From positions 4,147,501-4,211,500 of the forward strand of contig NZ_CP066786.1 in assembly GCF_016598595.1 (NCBI RefSeq): 64,000 nucleotides of DNA. Direction: 5' to 3'. The DNA comes from Martelella lutilitoris. GTDB lineage: Bacteria; Pseudomonadota; Alphaproteobacteria; Rhizobiales; Rhizobiaceae. The notes beneath the pieces were generated by a model. The model was not told the DNA's origin. It did not search any database and was given only the letters and a program-made list of their open reading frames with translations. Position 1 is the stretch's first letter, and each line of letters opens with the position of its first letter. Positions 28,679 to 39,299 of the stretch are shown here, piece by piece. The translations under genes were made by a program, and so were the position numbers.

Positions 28679-29758
28679 CTATTCCTTCCCCGCCTCCGGC
28701 AGCCATGACCGATAAAGCGGATGGTCCTCAGTGATCGGCAATGGCGTCGGCCTGCCGGTACGATCTGAATAATACGCCGCCGTGACCAAGGCCAGCGAAT
28801 TCCGCGCATCCGCAAGTGTCACCGGCGGCGCGCGGCCTTCCAAAAGCGCGGCATGGAACAGTTCGAACTGGCGCGTGTAGCCATCCTCCGTGACCGCGAC
28901 CTCGGCGAGCGCGGCGTCGATACGCGCCTGATGCGCGGCATCGCCGGCGATGAACCGCCACGGATCCCGCCCCATCGTATAGGGTTCGCGAATGCTCTCG
29001 GCGGTCAGGTTTTCAAAACAGAAGCGCAACCGCGAAATCTCCTCGCGTGAGCCGAGCGTCATCGACAGGCTTGCCAGCGAGCCGTTCTCCATCTTCACGG
29101 CAAGCGCCATCGTGTCCTCAACCTCGATCTTGTTGACCAGCGTCGCTCCATAGGCGAAAACCTCGGCGCAGGGGCCGTGGACATAATTGAGCATGTCGTG
29201 GGCGTGGATGGCATGGCCGAGCAAGCCGCCGCCCAGTTCCGTTGCCCACTTCCCGCGCCATTCCACCGCAAAATAGGGCGGCGGACGCCACCAATGGGTC
29301 TCGATCGTGGTCATGAACGGTCGGCCGGCCAGCCCTTCCGCGATCAGGTGTTTCAGCTTCTGCAATCCCGCGCCGTAGCGATACTGAAAGATCGGCATGA
29401 TGACTCTGCCGGATGCCGCCGCAATCTTCTCCATGGCGTCGACATCGGCGAGCGAACCGAACAGCGGCTTCTCGCAGATGACGTGCTTGCCCGCTTCAAG
29501 CGCCCTTCGAGACAGCTCGAAATGGCTGTGCGGCGGCGTGCAGACGTCGATGATGTCGATATCCTCGCGGGCAAACAGCGAATCGGTGTCCTGCGTGTAT
29601 TCGGGCACGTCGAATTCCTCGCAAAGCGCCCGGCCGCGCGCTTCGTCGAGCGAACAGATCACCTTGACCTCGAAGCGCTCGGCATTCCACCTGTAGCCCG
29701 TCATGTGACGGGCGGCGATACCGGCGCCGATGACGGCAACGCGGAACTTTCTGGTCAT
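28679..29758 (-). CDS. Gfo/Idh/MocA family oxidoreductase
   Basis: A 359-residue NAD(P)-dependent sugar dehydrogenase-like enzyme. The Rossmann motif VAVIGAGIAARHM opens the protein, the nucleotide-binding CEKPLF (EKP) follows, and the C-terminal substrate domain contains WWRPPPYFAVEWRGKWATEL and HAIHAHDMLNY with catalytic-type His. Ribosome-binding site GGGAGGAG. It follows the second family member by 21 nt. Substrate unknown. Confidence 0.92.
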   Translation of the reverse strand: MTRKFRVAVIGAGIAARHMTGYRWNAERFEVKVICSLDEARGRALCEEFDVPEYTQDTDSLFAREDIDIIDVCTPPHSHFELSRRALEAGKHVICEKPLFGSLADVDAMEKIAAASGRVIMPIFQYRYGAGLQKLKHLIAEGLAGRPFMTTIETHWWRPPPYFAVEWRGKWATELGGGLLGHAIHAHDMLNYVHGPCAEVFAYGATLVNKIEVEDTMALAVKMENGSLASLSMTLGSREEISRLRFCFENLTAESIREPYTMGRDPWRFIAGDAAHQARIDAALAEVAVTEDGYTRQFELFHAALLEGRAPPVTLADARNSLALVTAAYYSDRTGRPTPLPITEDHPLYRSWLPEAGKE

Positions 29759-29779
29759 GGATTCTCCTCCCGGTTCCGC

Positions 29780-30790
29780 TCAGCGCGCGGTGATGTTGTG
29801 GGCTTTTTCCTGGGCCTCGAGCGACAGGCGGCAGACCTCGAAAACATGGGCCTGGCTCATGGCGGTTTCCGTCCGCTCGCGCACATCGGTGACGAACTGG
29901 TCGAAATAGTCGAGTTTTTCCCCGGAGCAGTCGATATATTCGGTATGGGTCCGGTCAACGAGGAACAGGTGGTCCTTGCCGTCGCGGCCGCCGATATCGA
30001 CATATTTTCGCAGCTCGATATAGCCGTCGGTGCCGAGAATGGTGAGGCGTCCGTCGCCCCAGGTCGGCAGGCCGTCCGGCGTGAACCAGTCGACGCGGAT
30101 ATAGCCGGCGGCATGATCGCTGCGCAGCAGAACCTCGCCGAAATCCTGAAAGGCGGGATAGTCTCCCGTGGCGAAATTGCCGATGCTGGCGGCAGCGACT
30201 TCGGCCGTCTCCGAGCCGGTGTAAAACAGGAATTGATCGATCTGGTGCGAGGCGATGTCGATGATGATGCCGCCAAACCGGTCAAGCTCAAAAAACCAGT
30301 CCGGCCGCTGGCCCGCGGACTTGCGGTGCGGCCCCATGCCGATGGTCTGCACCACCTTGCCGATCGCTCCTGCTCTGACCAGTTTTCCGGCCTTGACGGC
30401 GGAGGGAACACAGAGCCGCTCGGAGAAACAGACCGAGAAGATCCGGCCGGTCTTTCCGACCGTCTCGCGCACCGCCGCGAGTTGCGCGCCAGTGGTCATA
30501 CCAGGCTTGTCGACCATGACATCCTTGCCGGCTTCCATCGCCCGGATCGCGAGATCGGCCCGATCTGCGGGAACAGCGGCGATGCAGATAACGTCAATAC
30601 TGTCGTCGCCAAAAATGGTCTCCCGGTCGACGACGGGCGCATCGGGATAGGTTCGGCGGAATGCGTCAACCAGTTCTGGAACCGATGTTTTTTCGCAATA
30701 TCCTGCGAATTCGGCCCCTGCCGCCAGCAGTCCGTTGACGTGATCGAAAATATGACCGTGGTCGATGCCCACGACAGCAAACCTCAGCAT
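29780..30790 (-). CDS. Gfo/Idh/MocA family oxidoreductase
   Basis: A 336-residue dehydrogenase-like enzyme, first gene of the leftward operon. It starts MLRFAVVGIDHGHIFDHVNG, a Rossmann loop in which GxGxxG is replaced by GIDHGHI, seen in one branch of the family. VDKPGMTTGAQL is the EKP-type motif, and IIIDIASHQIDQFLF carries the presumed catalytic Asp and His. Pairing of two different Gfo/Idh/MocA enzymes suggests oxidation followed by a reverse reduction or epimerisation on the sugar imported by the divergent transporter. Confidence 0.9.
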   Translation of the reverse strand: MLRFAVVGIDHGHIFDHVNGLLAAGAEFAGYCEKTSVPELVDAFRRTYPDAPVVDRETIFGDDSIDVICIAAVPADRADLAIRAMEAGKDVMVDKPGMTTGAQLAAVRETVGKTGRIFSVCFSERLCVPSAVKAGKLVRAGAIGKVVQTIGMGPHRKSAGQRPDWFFELDRFGGIIIDIASHQIDQFLFYTGSETAEVAAASIGNFATGDYPAFQDFGEVLLRSDHAAGYIRVDWFTPDGLPTWGDGRLTILGTDGYIELRKYVDIGGRDGKDHLFLVDRTHTEYIDCSGEKLDYFDQFVTDVRERTETAMSQAHVFEVCRLSLEAQEKAHNITAR

Positions 30791-30866
30791 TTACCCGGTT
30801 CTCCTTGGTTTCGGCTAAGTACGACAATCGGCCGAAATCCGACGTCGCATCCCAATCTCGCCGATC

Positions 30867-30902
30867 TGGACAGACCAAACAGAAATAACCTCGCCCTGTC
30901 AA
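30867..30902 (-). promoter_or_regulatory. promoter and operator-like site of the dehydrogenase operon
   Basis: On the minus strand a TTGACA -35 (30902-30897) is followed, at the -10 position, by TGGTCTGTCCA (30877-30867), one mismatch from the FadR-subfamily consensus TGGTNNNACCA. A regulator bound there would block polymerase. Confidence 0.6.
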
Positions 30903-30972
30903 GTTTCCCTCTTGTGGAGACAAGCCCTTCCTGTCCCATTTTTACGGCATTTTTTGTGAAACGTCGTAGCTG

Positions 30973-31016
30973 TTGACATTTTGGTCAGGCCAATCAATAG
31001 TTCCGTGGTTGGACCA
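30973..31016 (+). promoter_or_regulatory. promoter and two operator-like sites of the sugar ABC operon
   Basis: TTGACA (30973-30978) is followed by a weak -10 near CAATAG (30995-31000). TGGTCAGGCCA (30982-30992) lies in the spacer and TGGTTGGACCA (31006-31016), a perfect TGGTNNNACCA, lies at the expected start site. The layout fits repression by the GntR/FadR regulator encoded in the divergent operon. Confidence 0.65.
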
Positions 31017-31077
31017 ATGCGTCTGACTGGAGAAGATGCCTGGCGGAGGGCTGGCATCGTCCAACGGGAGGATCAGA

Positions 31078-32361
31078 ATGAAACTTTCAGCGTTCGCTTA
31101 CCCGGCGGCGGCAAGCATCTTTTTGGCCTGCGCCGCTGCCGCCTCGGCGCAAAATGGCGCCGCCACGATCTTCTGTGACGACACCGGCTTCGGCTGCATC
31201 ACCATGCAGCCCGTGGTCGACCGTTACAACGAGGAGCATCCCGACCTGCCGGTCAAACTGGAAACCGTGAGCTATCAGGCCATCCTGGAGAGCCTGCCGG
31301 TCCAGCTCGAATCCGGCGAAGGGCCGGACGGCGCGATCATCACCGACCTCGGGGGCTTGAGCCGCTTCTATCTCGACATCACCCCTTATGTCGACGCGGC
31401 GCAGTTCGAGACGGACTATGGCCAGACCCTGTCATGGCTGCGCGGCAGCGACCCCGACGGCGCGGCGATTTTCGGCATGCCGACCTCGCTGACGGTCAAT
31501 GGCGCCTATGTCAACAAGACACTGTTCGAGCAGGCCGGCGTTCCCTTGCCGGAGGAAGGCGCAACCTGGGATGACTGGGCGGTCGCCACGACAAAGGTTG
31601 CCGAGGCCACCGACACGGATTTTCCGATGGAGATGGACAGGTCGGGCCACCGCTTCGCCAGCTTCGCCATCAGCCAGGGTGCCGAACTGGTCGATGACGA
31701 GGGTCGGCCCGTCGTCGATGACGGCCTGCGCAACGCGATCGAGAAATTCAAGGCGTGGCACGAGACCGGCGTGATGCCGATGGATCTCTGGGGGGCCGTT
31801 GGCGGCGCGACCCATCGCGAGCTTTTCGCCGACTTCCTCAATGCCAATGTCGTCTTCTATTTCGGCGGATCGTGGAACCTCGGCAAGATGGACGCCGAAG
31901 TCGGTGACCTGTTCGACTGGGAGGTCGCACCCGCGCCTTGCGGCCCGTCCTCCTGCACGGTGATGCCGGGCGGCGGCGCGCTGGTGGCGTTCAAACACAC
32001 CGAACACCCGGAAGCCATGGGCGCCTTCATCAACTATCTGTCACAGCCCGAAAACCTCACCGAGGTGATCGCCGCCTCGGTCGAGATCCCGGCCTCCCGC
32101 TCGGTCGGCGATGCCGGCGTCGAATATCCGGGCGCTTCGGAGCGCACCCAGGAGGCGCTCGCCACCTTCAGCGCCCAGGTGCCGAAAATGGCCGACGCCG
32201 CCTACCGTTTTCAGGGCTGGCGCTACCAGCGAGCAATGATGAACTCGCTGACCACCCGCATCAGCCAGGTGCTCAACGACGAGCTGACGGTTGACGAGGC
32301 GCTGGCCCGCATCGAAACAGACGTCAACCTGGCGATCGATGCCGCCCGGGGCAACCAGTAA
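31078..32361 (+). CDS. sugar ABC transporter substrate-binding protein
   Basis: A 427-residue periplasmic cluster-B type binding protein. Signal peptide MKLSAFAYPAAASIFLACA..ASAQ. Typical features are RYNEEHPDLPVKLETV, the hinge segment AIFGMPTSLTVNGAYVNK, and WDDWAVATTKVAE. Start chosen at ATG 31078 with a GGGAGGA ribosome-binding site. It heads an operon with two permeases and an ATPase. The sugar cannot be read from sequence; the nearby GH3 glucosidase hints at a glucoside. Confidence 0.93.
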   Translation: MKLSAFAYPAAASIFLACAAAASAQNGAATIFCDDTGFGCITMQPVVDRYNEEHPDLPVKLETVSYQAILESLPVQLESGEGPDGAIITDLGGLSRFYLDITPYVDAAQFETDYGQTLSWLRGSDPDGAAIFGMPTSLTVNGAYVNKTLFEQAGVPLPEEGATWDDWAVATTKVAEATDTDFPMEMDRSGHRFASFAISQGAELVDDEGRPVVDDGLRNAIEKFKAWHETGVMPMDLWGAVGGATHRELFADFLNANVVFYFGGSWNLGKMDAEVGDLFDWEVAPAPCGPSSCTVMPGGGALVAFKHTEHPEAMGAFINYLSQPENLTEVIAASVEIPASRSVGDAGVEYPGASERTQEALATFSAQVPKMADAAYRFQGWRYQRAMMNSLTTRISQVLNDELTVDEALARIETDVNLAIDAARGNQ

Positions 32362-32393
32362 CCGGGCGACCTTCAGGCGGCAGCAGACAGGAG

Positions 32394-32415
32394 GGCGCCC
32401 GGCCTGAAGGGCGCC
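32394..32415 (+). promoter_or_regulatory. intercistronic hairpin after the substrate-binding protein gene
   Basis: GGCGCCC (32394-32400) and GGGCGCC (32409-32415) form a 7-bp GC stem with an 8-nt loop. Such hairpins after binding-protein genes commonly stabilise the upstream mRNA so that binding protein exceeds permease; here this is inferred. Confidence 0.45.
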
Positions 32416-32444
32416 TCCACCACCGAAGGCGGAGGGAGAGACGG

Positions 32445-33443
32445 ATGACAGCAAGCATGCGAGCCGGCCGGATGCTGGCCAATGTCGCGGCCTTGCCCGC
32501 CCGGCTGATCGAGCCGGCGATGAGCAGGGTTCAAAAGACAATCGGCATCAAGCGGATGCCGTGGATTTTCCTGATCCCCAACCTGACGGCGGTGCTGCTG
32601 TTCGCGCTGCTTCCGGTCTTCATCAATATTTTCTATTCGGTCACCGGCAGTGACAGGCTCTACCCTGTGGATCGGCCCTTCATCGGCATGGCCAATTACG
32701 AGACCCTGCTCGATTGTCGGAACTATCTCCAGCCATCGACATGCTCGCGCGACCTGTTCTGGCGCGCCCTCGGCAACAGTCTCGTATTCGTGCCGACGCA
32801 GGTGGTGCTGATGATCGGCATTTCCCTGCTGACCGCCATCTGCCTCAACCGGGAGATCAGGGGGCGCGGCTTCTTCCGGGGCGTGTTCTTCTTCCCCGTC
32901 ATGCTGTCGCCGGTGGTTGTCGCGCTGACCTGGCAATGGATCCTGCAGCGCAACGGCGCGCTCAACGGGCTTCTGGAATCCGTGGGTCTTGGCGGCATCA
33001 ACTGGCTGGTTCACGCAGACACCGCCTTTGCCTGGGCCGTCGCGGTGACGATCTGGGCCCATATGGGGTTCTACACCATCATTCTTCTCGCAGGCCTGCA
33101 GGCGATCCCGCGCGATGTCTACGAGGCCGCGAAGATGGACTCGGCCAGTCACTGGCGGGTGTTCCGGCGCATCACCCTGCCGCTTCTCCTGCCGGTGCTT
33201 CTGGTGGTCTTCGTCCTGTGCGTCATCCGCTCTGTGCAGACATTCGACGAACTCTACGTGCTGACCGGCGGCGGCCCCGGCTCGGCCACGATGCTGATGG
33301 TCCAGTATATCTACGAGGTCGGCTTTGCCGCCCAGCCGCGCAATTTCGGCCTTGCCGCAGCCGCCTCTCTGCTGCTCGGCCTCGTGCTGCTGCTGTTCAC
33401 GGCACTGCAACTCAAATTCTCCAGGAGCGCACGTGATGGCTGA
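32445..33443 (+). CDS. sugar ABC transporter permease (MalF/UgpA type)
   Basis: A 332-residue inner-membrane protein with six transmembrane segments and the EAA loop YEAAKMDSASHWRVFRRITLP. The N-terminal cytoplasmic 40 residues are basic. A short Cys-containing periplasmic loop (LDCRNYLQPSTC) follows the first helix. Its stop overlaps the start of the second permease gene. Confidence 0.94.
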   Translation: MTASMRAGRMLANVAALPARLIEPAMSRVQKTIGIKRMPWIFLIPNLTAVLLFALLPVFINIFYSVTGSDRLYPVDRPFIGMANYETLLDCRNYLQPSTCSRDLFWRALGNSLVFVPTQVVLMIGISLLTAICLNREIRGRGFFRGVFFFPVMLSPVVVALTWQWILQRNGALNGLLESVGLGGINWLVHADTAFAWAVAVTIWAHMGFYTIILLAGLQAIPRDVYEAAKMDSASHWRVFRRITLPLLLPVLLVVFVLCVIRSVQTFDELYVLTGGGPGSATMLMVQYIYEVGFAAQPRNFGLAAAASLLLGLVLLLFTALQLKFSRSARDG

Positions 33444-34539
33444 CCTCGACGACATCCGCATCGCCCGGAACCGGCCGTCGCCTGGTCTTCTGGGAACCAT
33501 CTTCGGCAAACGCGGCGGCAGGAAGGCGGACTGGACCGACTACGTCACCTATGGCTACCTGCTGCTTGGCCTGGTCATCATGTTCGCGCCGGTGCTGTGG
33601 CTGGTGATCTCCTCGTTCAAGACGCCGGCCAATCTGCAGGATTTCCCGCCGACGCTGCTGCCGGTGACGACGGAAACGGTCTCCGTCGAAGGCTTCGACG
33701 AACCGCTGCCGCTCTACGACGTCAGGACCGAGGACGGCGAGACCATCCGACTCGCCCAGATCCGGCGCGTCGGGCTCAACGCCCAGATGATCGATCCGGC
33801 CGATCCGGCGGCGGGGCGGCTTGTGATCAAGGTCGCCAATGCCGAGCCGGTGCGCAAGGTCCGTTTCACGATCGACAACTATGTCAATCTTCTGACCACG
33901 GCGGGCGCAGACATCTGGCGCTATGTCTACAATTCGCTGTTCATCACGGTCGTCGCCACGGTAATCACGCTGGTGATGAATTCGATGGCGGCCTTCGCGC
34001 TGTCGAAATACCGCTTCCGCGGCTCCACGGCGGCCCTGACGGCAATTCTGGCGACGCTGATGATACCGGCCACCGTGGTTCTGGTGCCGGTCTATCTGAT
34101 CGTTGCCGAGCTCGGCCTTGTCGGCAGTCTTTGGGGCGTGATCCTGCCCACCGTCGCCACCCCCACCGGCGTGTTCCTGCTGCGTCAGTATATGCTCACC
34201 ATTCCCGACGAACTGCTGGAGGCGGCGCGCATGGACCATGCCAGCGAATGGCGGATTTTCTGGCGCATCATCCTGCCGCTGTCCTCGCCGGCGCTGGCAG
34301 TGGTCGCGATCTTCTCGATCCTGTCGCGCTGGAACGACTTCCTGCTGCCGCTGATCGTGCTCAACAACCGGGAATCCTTCACGCTGCAACTGGCCCTCGC
34401 CTCGTTCCAAACGGAATTCGAGATCCGTTACGACCTGCTTCTGGCGATGACGACGCTGACCGCCCTGCCGCTCGCCTTCGCCTTCATCTTCCTGCAGCGC
34501 TACATCACAAGCGGCATCGCTTCCACAGGCATAAAATAG
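33436..34539 (+). CDS. sugar ABC transporter permease (MalG/UgpE type) with periplasmic insert
   Basis: A 367-residue permease. The transmembrane core and EAA loop ([21 protein letters not shown]) are standard. Between the first and second membrane spans there is an insert of about 75 residues ([20 protein letters not shown] onward to [15 protein letters not shown]), making the protein about 90 residues longer than the usual 275-280. The insert is predicted to face the periplasm and may contact the binding protein. ATG overlaps the preceding stop. Confidence 0.92.
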   Translation: MADLDDIRIARNRPSPGLLGTIFGKRGGRKADWTDYVTYGYLLLGLVIMFAPVLWLVISSFKTPANLQDFPPTLLPVTTETVSVEGFDEPLPLYDVRTEDGETIRLAQIRRVGLNAQMIDPADPAAGRLVIKVANAEPVRKVRFTIDNYVNLLTTAGADIWRYVYNSLFITVVATVITLVMNSMAAFALSKYRFRGSTAALTAILATLMIPATVVLVPVYLIVAELGLVGSLWGVILPTVATPTGVFLLRQYMLTIPDELLEAARMDHASEWRIFWRIILPLSSPALAVVAIFSILSRWNDFLLPLIVLNNRESFTLQLALASFQTEFEIRYDLLLAMTTLTALPLAFAFIFLQRYITSGIASTGIK

Positions 34540-34550
34540 GTTCGACATTC

Positions 34551-35666
<1,116 letters not shown>

Positions 35667-35762
35667 GCACTCCTCAAGGCTGAAAGCGTTGCAGCTGCCA
35701 ATCGAATTGGATCGGTCAAGCTGAACAGCAGAAGAAGGCGCATCATGGCTTCTCCCAAACCC

Positions 35763-36377
35763 TCATTGCTTCTTCTCGCCCACCCTTGCGATCATCAGAG
35801 GATCATAGCGCGGGGCTTTGATCCGGCGGCGATCCGGTTCCGCTTGCGAAAGCGGTTCGGCCGGTCGCGTTCGGCCTGCCGCCTCGAAGGCAAGCTGGCG
35901 ATAGATATTAGTGCCGCCCGTCTTCCAGGCGATTTCCTCATCCGTCAGCGGACGGATCACGCGCGCCGGATTGCCATGGGCGAGCATGCCTTCGGGCACG
36001 ACAAAGCCCTGCCTGACAAAGGCCATTGCGCCGATGATGGCGTTTTTGCCGATCACCGCCTCGTCCATGACAACGGCATTCATGCCGACCATGGCATTCT
36101 CGCCGACGCGGCAGCCATGCAGCACCGCGCCGTGACCGACATGGCCGAAACGCTCGACCACGACATCGCGATCCGGGAAGGAATGGCAGATGCAGGTCTC
36201 CTGGATGTTGGAGCCCTCATGCATCTCGATCCGACCGAAATCCCCGCGCAGCACCGCGCCTGCGCCGACGAAACATTGCGGGCCGACGATCACGTCGCCA
36301 ATCAGCACAGCGTCCGGGTGGACATAGGCGTCCGGATCAATCACCGGGACGATGTCGTCATAGGCGTAGACGGCCAT
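35763..36377 (-). CDS. paaY: PaaY, hexapeptide-repeat thioesterase-like protein
   Basis: A 204-residue left-handed beta-helix protein of the gamma-carbonic-anhydrase family. Hexapeptide repeats run through DAVLIGDVIVGPQCFVGAGA, and metal-site His residues are in ETCICHSFPD and RFGHVGHGAVLHGC. PaaY in E. coli is a thioesterase that recovers CoA from stalled phenylacetate intermediates; the gene's place at the end of the paa operon, 3 nt from paaZ, supports that name. The basic C-terminal tail is longer than the repeat core needs. Confidence 0.9.
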   Translation of the reverse strand: MAVYAYDDIVPVIDPDAYVHPDAVLIGDVIVGPQCFVGAGAVLRGDFGRIEMHEGSNIQETCICHSFPDRDVVVERFGHVGHGAVLHGCRVGENAMVGMNAVVMDEAVIGKNAIIGAMAFVRQGFVVPEGMLAHGNPARVIRPLTDEEIAWKTGGTNIYRQLAFEAAGRTRPAEPLSQAEPDRRRIKAPRYDPLMIARVGEKKQ

Positions 36378-36380
36378 CGC

Positions 36381-38462
36381 TCAGCCCGCCATCTGGTCGA
36401 GCGCTTCGGCGGCAAGCGGCCAGGTCTTGGCGACCATGGTCAGCACATCATATTGCGCGACGACCTCGTCCTTCTGGTTGGTGACGCGGCAATCCCAGCG
36501 CACCTCGCCGTGGCCGGCGTTTTCACGCGGATTGATCGCCTTGCAGGTGAGCCGCACCTTCAGCGTATCGCCGAAATAGACCGGGGTGAGGAAACGCAGA
36601 TTGTCGACGCCGTAATTGGCGAGAACCGGACCCGGATCCGGATCGACGAAGAGGCCGGCCGCGAACGAGGCGATCAGATAGCCATGCGCCACCCGGTCCT
36701 CGAAGAAGGGATTGGCCTTCGCCGCGTCGCTGTCCATATGGGCGTAGAAGGTGTCGCCGGTAAATTCGGCGAAATGCTCGACATCCTCGCGGGTGATCGT
36801 GCGGGTTTCGGTCACGATCTGGTCGCCAATTTTCAGTTCCGCCAGCGACTTGCGGAAGGGGTGCTTGCCGCTCCGGCTTTCCGCGCCATCGACCCATTCG
36901 CCGGTGATCGCGGTCAGCATGTCGGGCGTTCCCTGCACGGCGGTGCGCTGCATGAAGTGCTTCACCCCGCGCATGCCGCCCATTTCCTCGCCGCCGCCGG
37001 CGCGGCCCGGACCGCCATGGACGAGCGGCGCAAGCGGCGAGCCATGCCCGGTCGAGGACTTCGCCGAACCGCGATTGCCGATCATGACGCGTCCGTGATG
37101 GGCGGCAAGACCGGTGACGATTTCAGCGGCAATGCCGCCGTTATTGGTGAAGAGCGATGAGACCAGCGAGCCCTTGCCGCGCTCGGCAAGCGCCACCGCT
37201 TCTTCGGCCTCATCATAGGCCATCACGGTTGCGACCGGCCCGAAGGCTTCAACATCGTGCACGGCCTTTGCTTCGAACGGATTGGCACAGCGGAGAAGCA
37301 CAGGGCTCATGAAAGCGCCCTTCTCCGCATCGCCCGAAACCAGCGTCACATTGTCGGGATCGCCATGAACGATCTCGCCATCGCCGAGAAGCGCCGCGAT
37401 CTTCTCGCGCACGCCGTCGCGATCGGCAAGCGACACCAGCGCGCCCATGCGGGCATTCTCGTCGTCCGGCAGACCGATCGTCGCCTTGGAAAGCCTTTCG
37501 GAAAGCGCCTCGACCACCGCCTGTTCATGGGCGCGCGGCACGATGATGCGGCGGATGGCGGTGCATTTCTGCCCGGCCTTCGACGTCATTTCATTGGCCG
37601 CCTCGCGGATGAAGAGATCGAATTCCGGCGTGCCCGGCCCAGCATCGGCCCCGAGGATCGCGGCATTGAGACTGTCGGCCTCCATGTTGAAGCGCACGGC
37701 GTTTTCAACGATGGCCTTGCCGGTCTTCAGCTTGCGGCCCGTCGTCGCCGATCCGGTGAAGGTGACGACATCCTGCCCGGTGACATGATCCAGCAGATCG
37801 CCGGCGCTGCCGCAGACAAGCTGCAGCGCGCCGTCCGGCAGAAGTCCGGTCTCGATGATGGCGCGGGTGACAAGCTCGGTCAGATAGGCCGTCTGCGAGG
37901 CAGGCTTGACCAGGCATGGCATGCCGGCAATCAGCGCCGGCGCGATCTTTTCCAGCATGCCCCAGACGGGAAAGTTGAAGGCGTTGATGTGGATCGCAAC
38001 GCCCTTCATCGGCGTCAGGATATGGCGGCCGACGAAGCTGCCGTCCCGCGACAGCGGCTCGACATCGCCCTCGCTCAGCACCTTCGCGTTCGGCAATTCG
38101 CGCCGCGCCTTCGACGCGAAGGTCAAAAGCGTGCCGATGCCGCCCTCGATATCCACCCAGCCATCGCGGCGGGTGGCGCCGGTCCAGCTATTCTCGACGT
38201 AGAATTCCTGCTTGCGTTCCATCAGCGCCATGCCGACAGCCTTCAGCATCAGCGCGCGCTCGTGAATGGTCATTGCCCGAAGCGCCTTGCCGCCCTTTTC
38301 GCGGCCATAAGCAAGCGCGTCCGCGAAGTTCAGCCCGTCCGAGCCGATCAGCGCGACGGTTTCACCGGTTGCGGCATGGGAAAGCGGTTTTCCCGCGCCC
38401 GATCCCGTCTGCCAGGAGCCGAGCACATAGCTCTCAAGGCGGCGTGCGGCCGTCTCAGTCAT
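36381..38462 (-). CDS. paaZ: bifunctional oxepin-CoA hydrolase / 3-oxo-5,6-dehydrosuberyl-CoA semialdehyde dehydrogenase
   Basis: A 693-residue fusion that opens the oxepin-CoA ring and oxidises the resulting aldehyde. The N-terminal aldehyde dehydrogenase (1-520) has Cys300 in AGQKCTAIRR and Glu in FNMEADSLNAAI. The C-terminal MaoC/hotdog hydratase (about 540-690) has the HxxD-type site in TGDTFYAHMDSDAAK and FFEDRVAHGYLIASFAAGL. Start at ATG 38462 with AGGAAGGATA upstream. Both catalytic sites are present, so ring cleavage needs no separate partner here. Confidence 0.95.
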   Translation of the reverse strand: MTETAARRLESYVLGSWQTGSGAGKPLSHAATGETVALIGSDGLNFADALAYGREKGGKALRAMTIHERALMLKAVGMALMERKQEFYVENSWTGATRRDGWVDIEGGIGTLLTFASKARRELPNAKVLSEGDVEPLSRDGSFVGRHILTPMKGVAIHINAFNFPVWGMLEKIAPALIAGMPCLVKPASQTAYLTELVTRAIIETGLLPDGALQLVCGSAGDLLDHVTGQDVVTFTGSATTGRKLKTGKAIVENAVRFNMEADSLNAAILGADAGPGTPEFDLFIREAANEMTSKAGQKCTAIRRIIVPRAHEQAVVEALSERLSKATIGLPDDENARMGALVSLADRDGVREKIAALLGDGEIVHGDPDNVTLVSGDAEKGAFMSPVLLRCANPFEAKAVHDVEAFGPVATVMAYDEAEEAVALAERGKGSLVSSLFTNNGGIAAEIVTGLAAHHGRVMIGNRGSAKSSTGHGSPLAPLVHGGPGRAGGGEEMGGMRGVKHFMQRTAVQGTPDMLTAITGEWVDGAESRSGKHPFRKSLAELKIGDQIVTETRTITREDVEHFAEFTGDTFYAHMDSDAAKANPFFEDRVAHGYLIASFAAGLFVDPDPGPVLANYGVDNLRFLTPVYFGDTLKVRLTCKAINPRENAGHGEVRWDCRVTNQKDEVVAQYDVLTMVAKTWPLAAEALDQMAG

Positions 38463-38528
38463 GGGGATATCCTTCCTCATCGGCCCTGTCGGACTTTCCG
38501 GACAGACAGGGCCTCAAAATATTGCAGG

Positions 38529-39299
38529 TCAGGCCGCGACGGGCATCTTCAGCCCGCAGTCCTCAAGCATGCTTTCAGCTTCCGTCCGCCAGCGGGTCCT
38601 GAGCGCCTCATTCTCGCTGTGGCGCAGACCGAAGCGCGAAAGCCGGGCAAAGCGTTCGGAGACCGCCGGACCGAAGGTCTCGGCAACGCGCGGATGCCAG
38701 TAGGCAACGGCTTTCTGCGCGGCCCCACGGCCTTCATCGGTCGCGGCGAGCTTCTTCAGCCCTTCAAGCCCAAGCTCCATATGCCTCGTCTCGCGCGGCA
38801 GAACAGAGCGGATCACCTCGGCATAGGGCGTGTAGGATGCGTGCGTCATTTCCTCGAGCTGAATGACCGTCGCAAGGCCCATCAGCACGTTCATCACCAC
38901 GGCATCCGTCCAGTCCTCGAAGGGATAGTGGAAGACGGAAAGCCGCATATCACCGCCCATGCGGCGGGTATCGACCACGGCATCGCGGGGAAGACGCGCC
39001 GCCCAGCTGTGGGCGCGATTGTAGAGCGCGGTATCGGTTCCGAAATCGCCCATCAGATCGAGCACGCGCTCGGCATGATCGGCCTTTTCCAGCACGATCC
39101 GGCTTGCGGCGATGCGCTCGGCAATGCCGGGCGCCCAGTTGATGGCGGCGGCAAAACCTGCCGAACCGGCAAGCTCGCTGTCGACGAATGAGGACATCAT
39201 CCGCATCAGCTCGGCGCGGTAGAGCGGCGGGGCATTGTCCGGGGAGGACAGCTTGCCGCCTTCGGCCAGATAATCGGCAATCGACATGTCATTCGTCAT
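38529..39299 (-). CDS. extra PaaA/PaaC-like ferritin-fold protein in paa operon
   Basis: A 256-residue member of the phenylacetic acid catabolic family, distinct from PaaA (332 residues) and PaaC (278) encoded upstream. Helices with candidate diiron ligands are ASRIVLEKADHAERVLDL, VIQLEEMTHASYTPY and RSVLPRETRHMELGLEG; the last has ExxH, while the first reads ExxxH, so an intact metal site is uncertain. It overlaps the 3' end of paaE and precedes paaZ. E. coli has no counterpart. It could be a second oxygenase component, a structural subunit or a regulator of epoxidase stability. Confidence 0.82.
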   Translation of the reverse strand: MTNDMSIADYLAEGGKLSSPDNAPPLYRAELMRMMSSFVDSELAGSAGFAAAINWAPGIAERIAASRIVLEKADHAERVLDLMGDFGTDTALYNRAHSWAARLPRDAVVDTRRMGGDMRLSVFHYPFEDWTDAVVMNVLMGLATVIQLEEMTHASYTPYAEVIRSVLPRETRHMELGLEGLKKLAATDEGRGAAQKAVAYWHPRVAETFGPAVSERFARLSRFGLRHSENEALRTRWRTEAESMLEDCGLKMPVAA

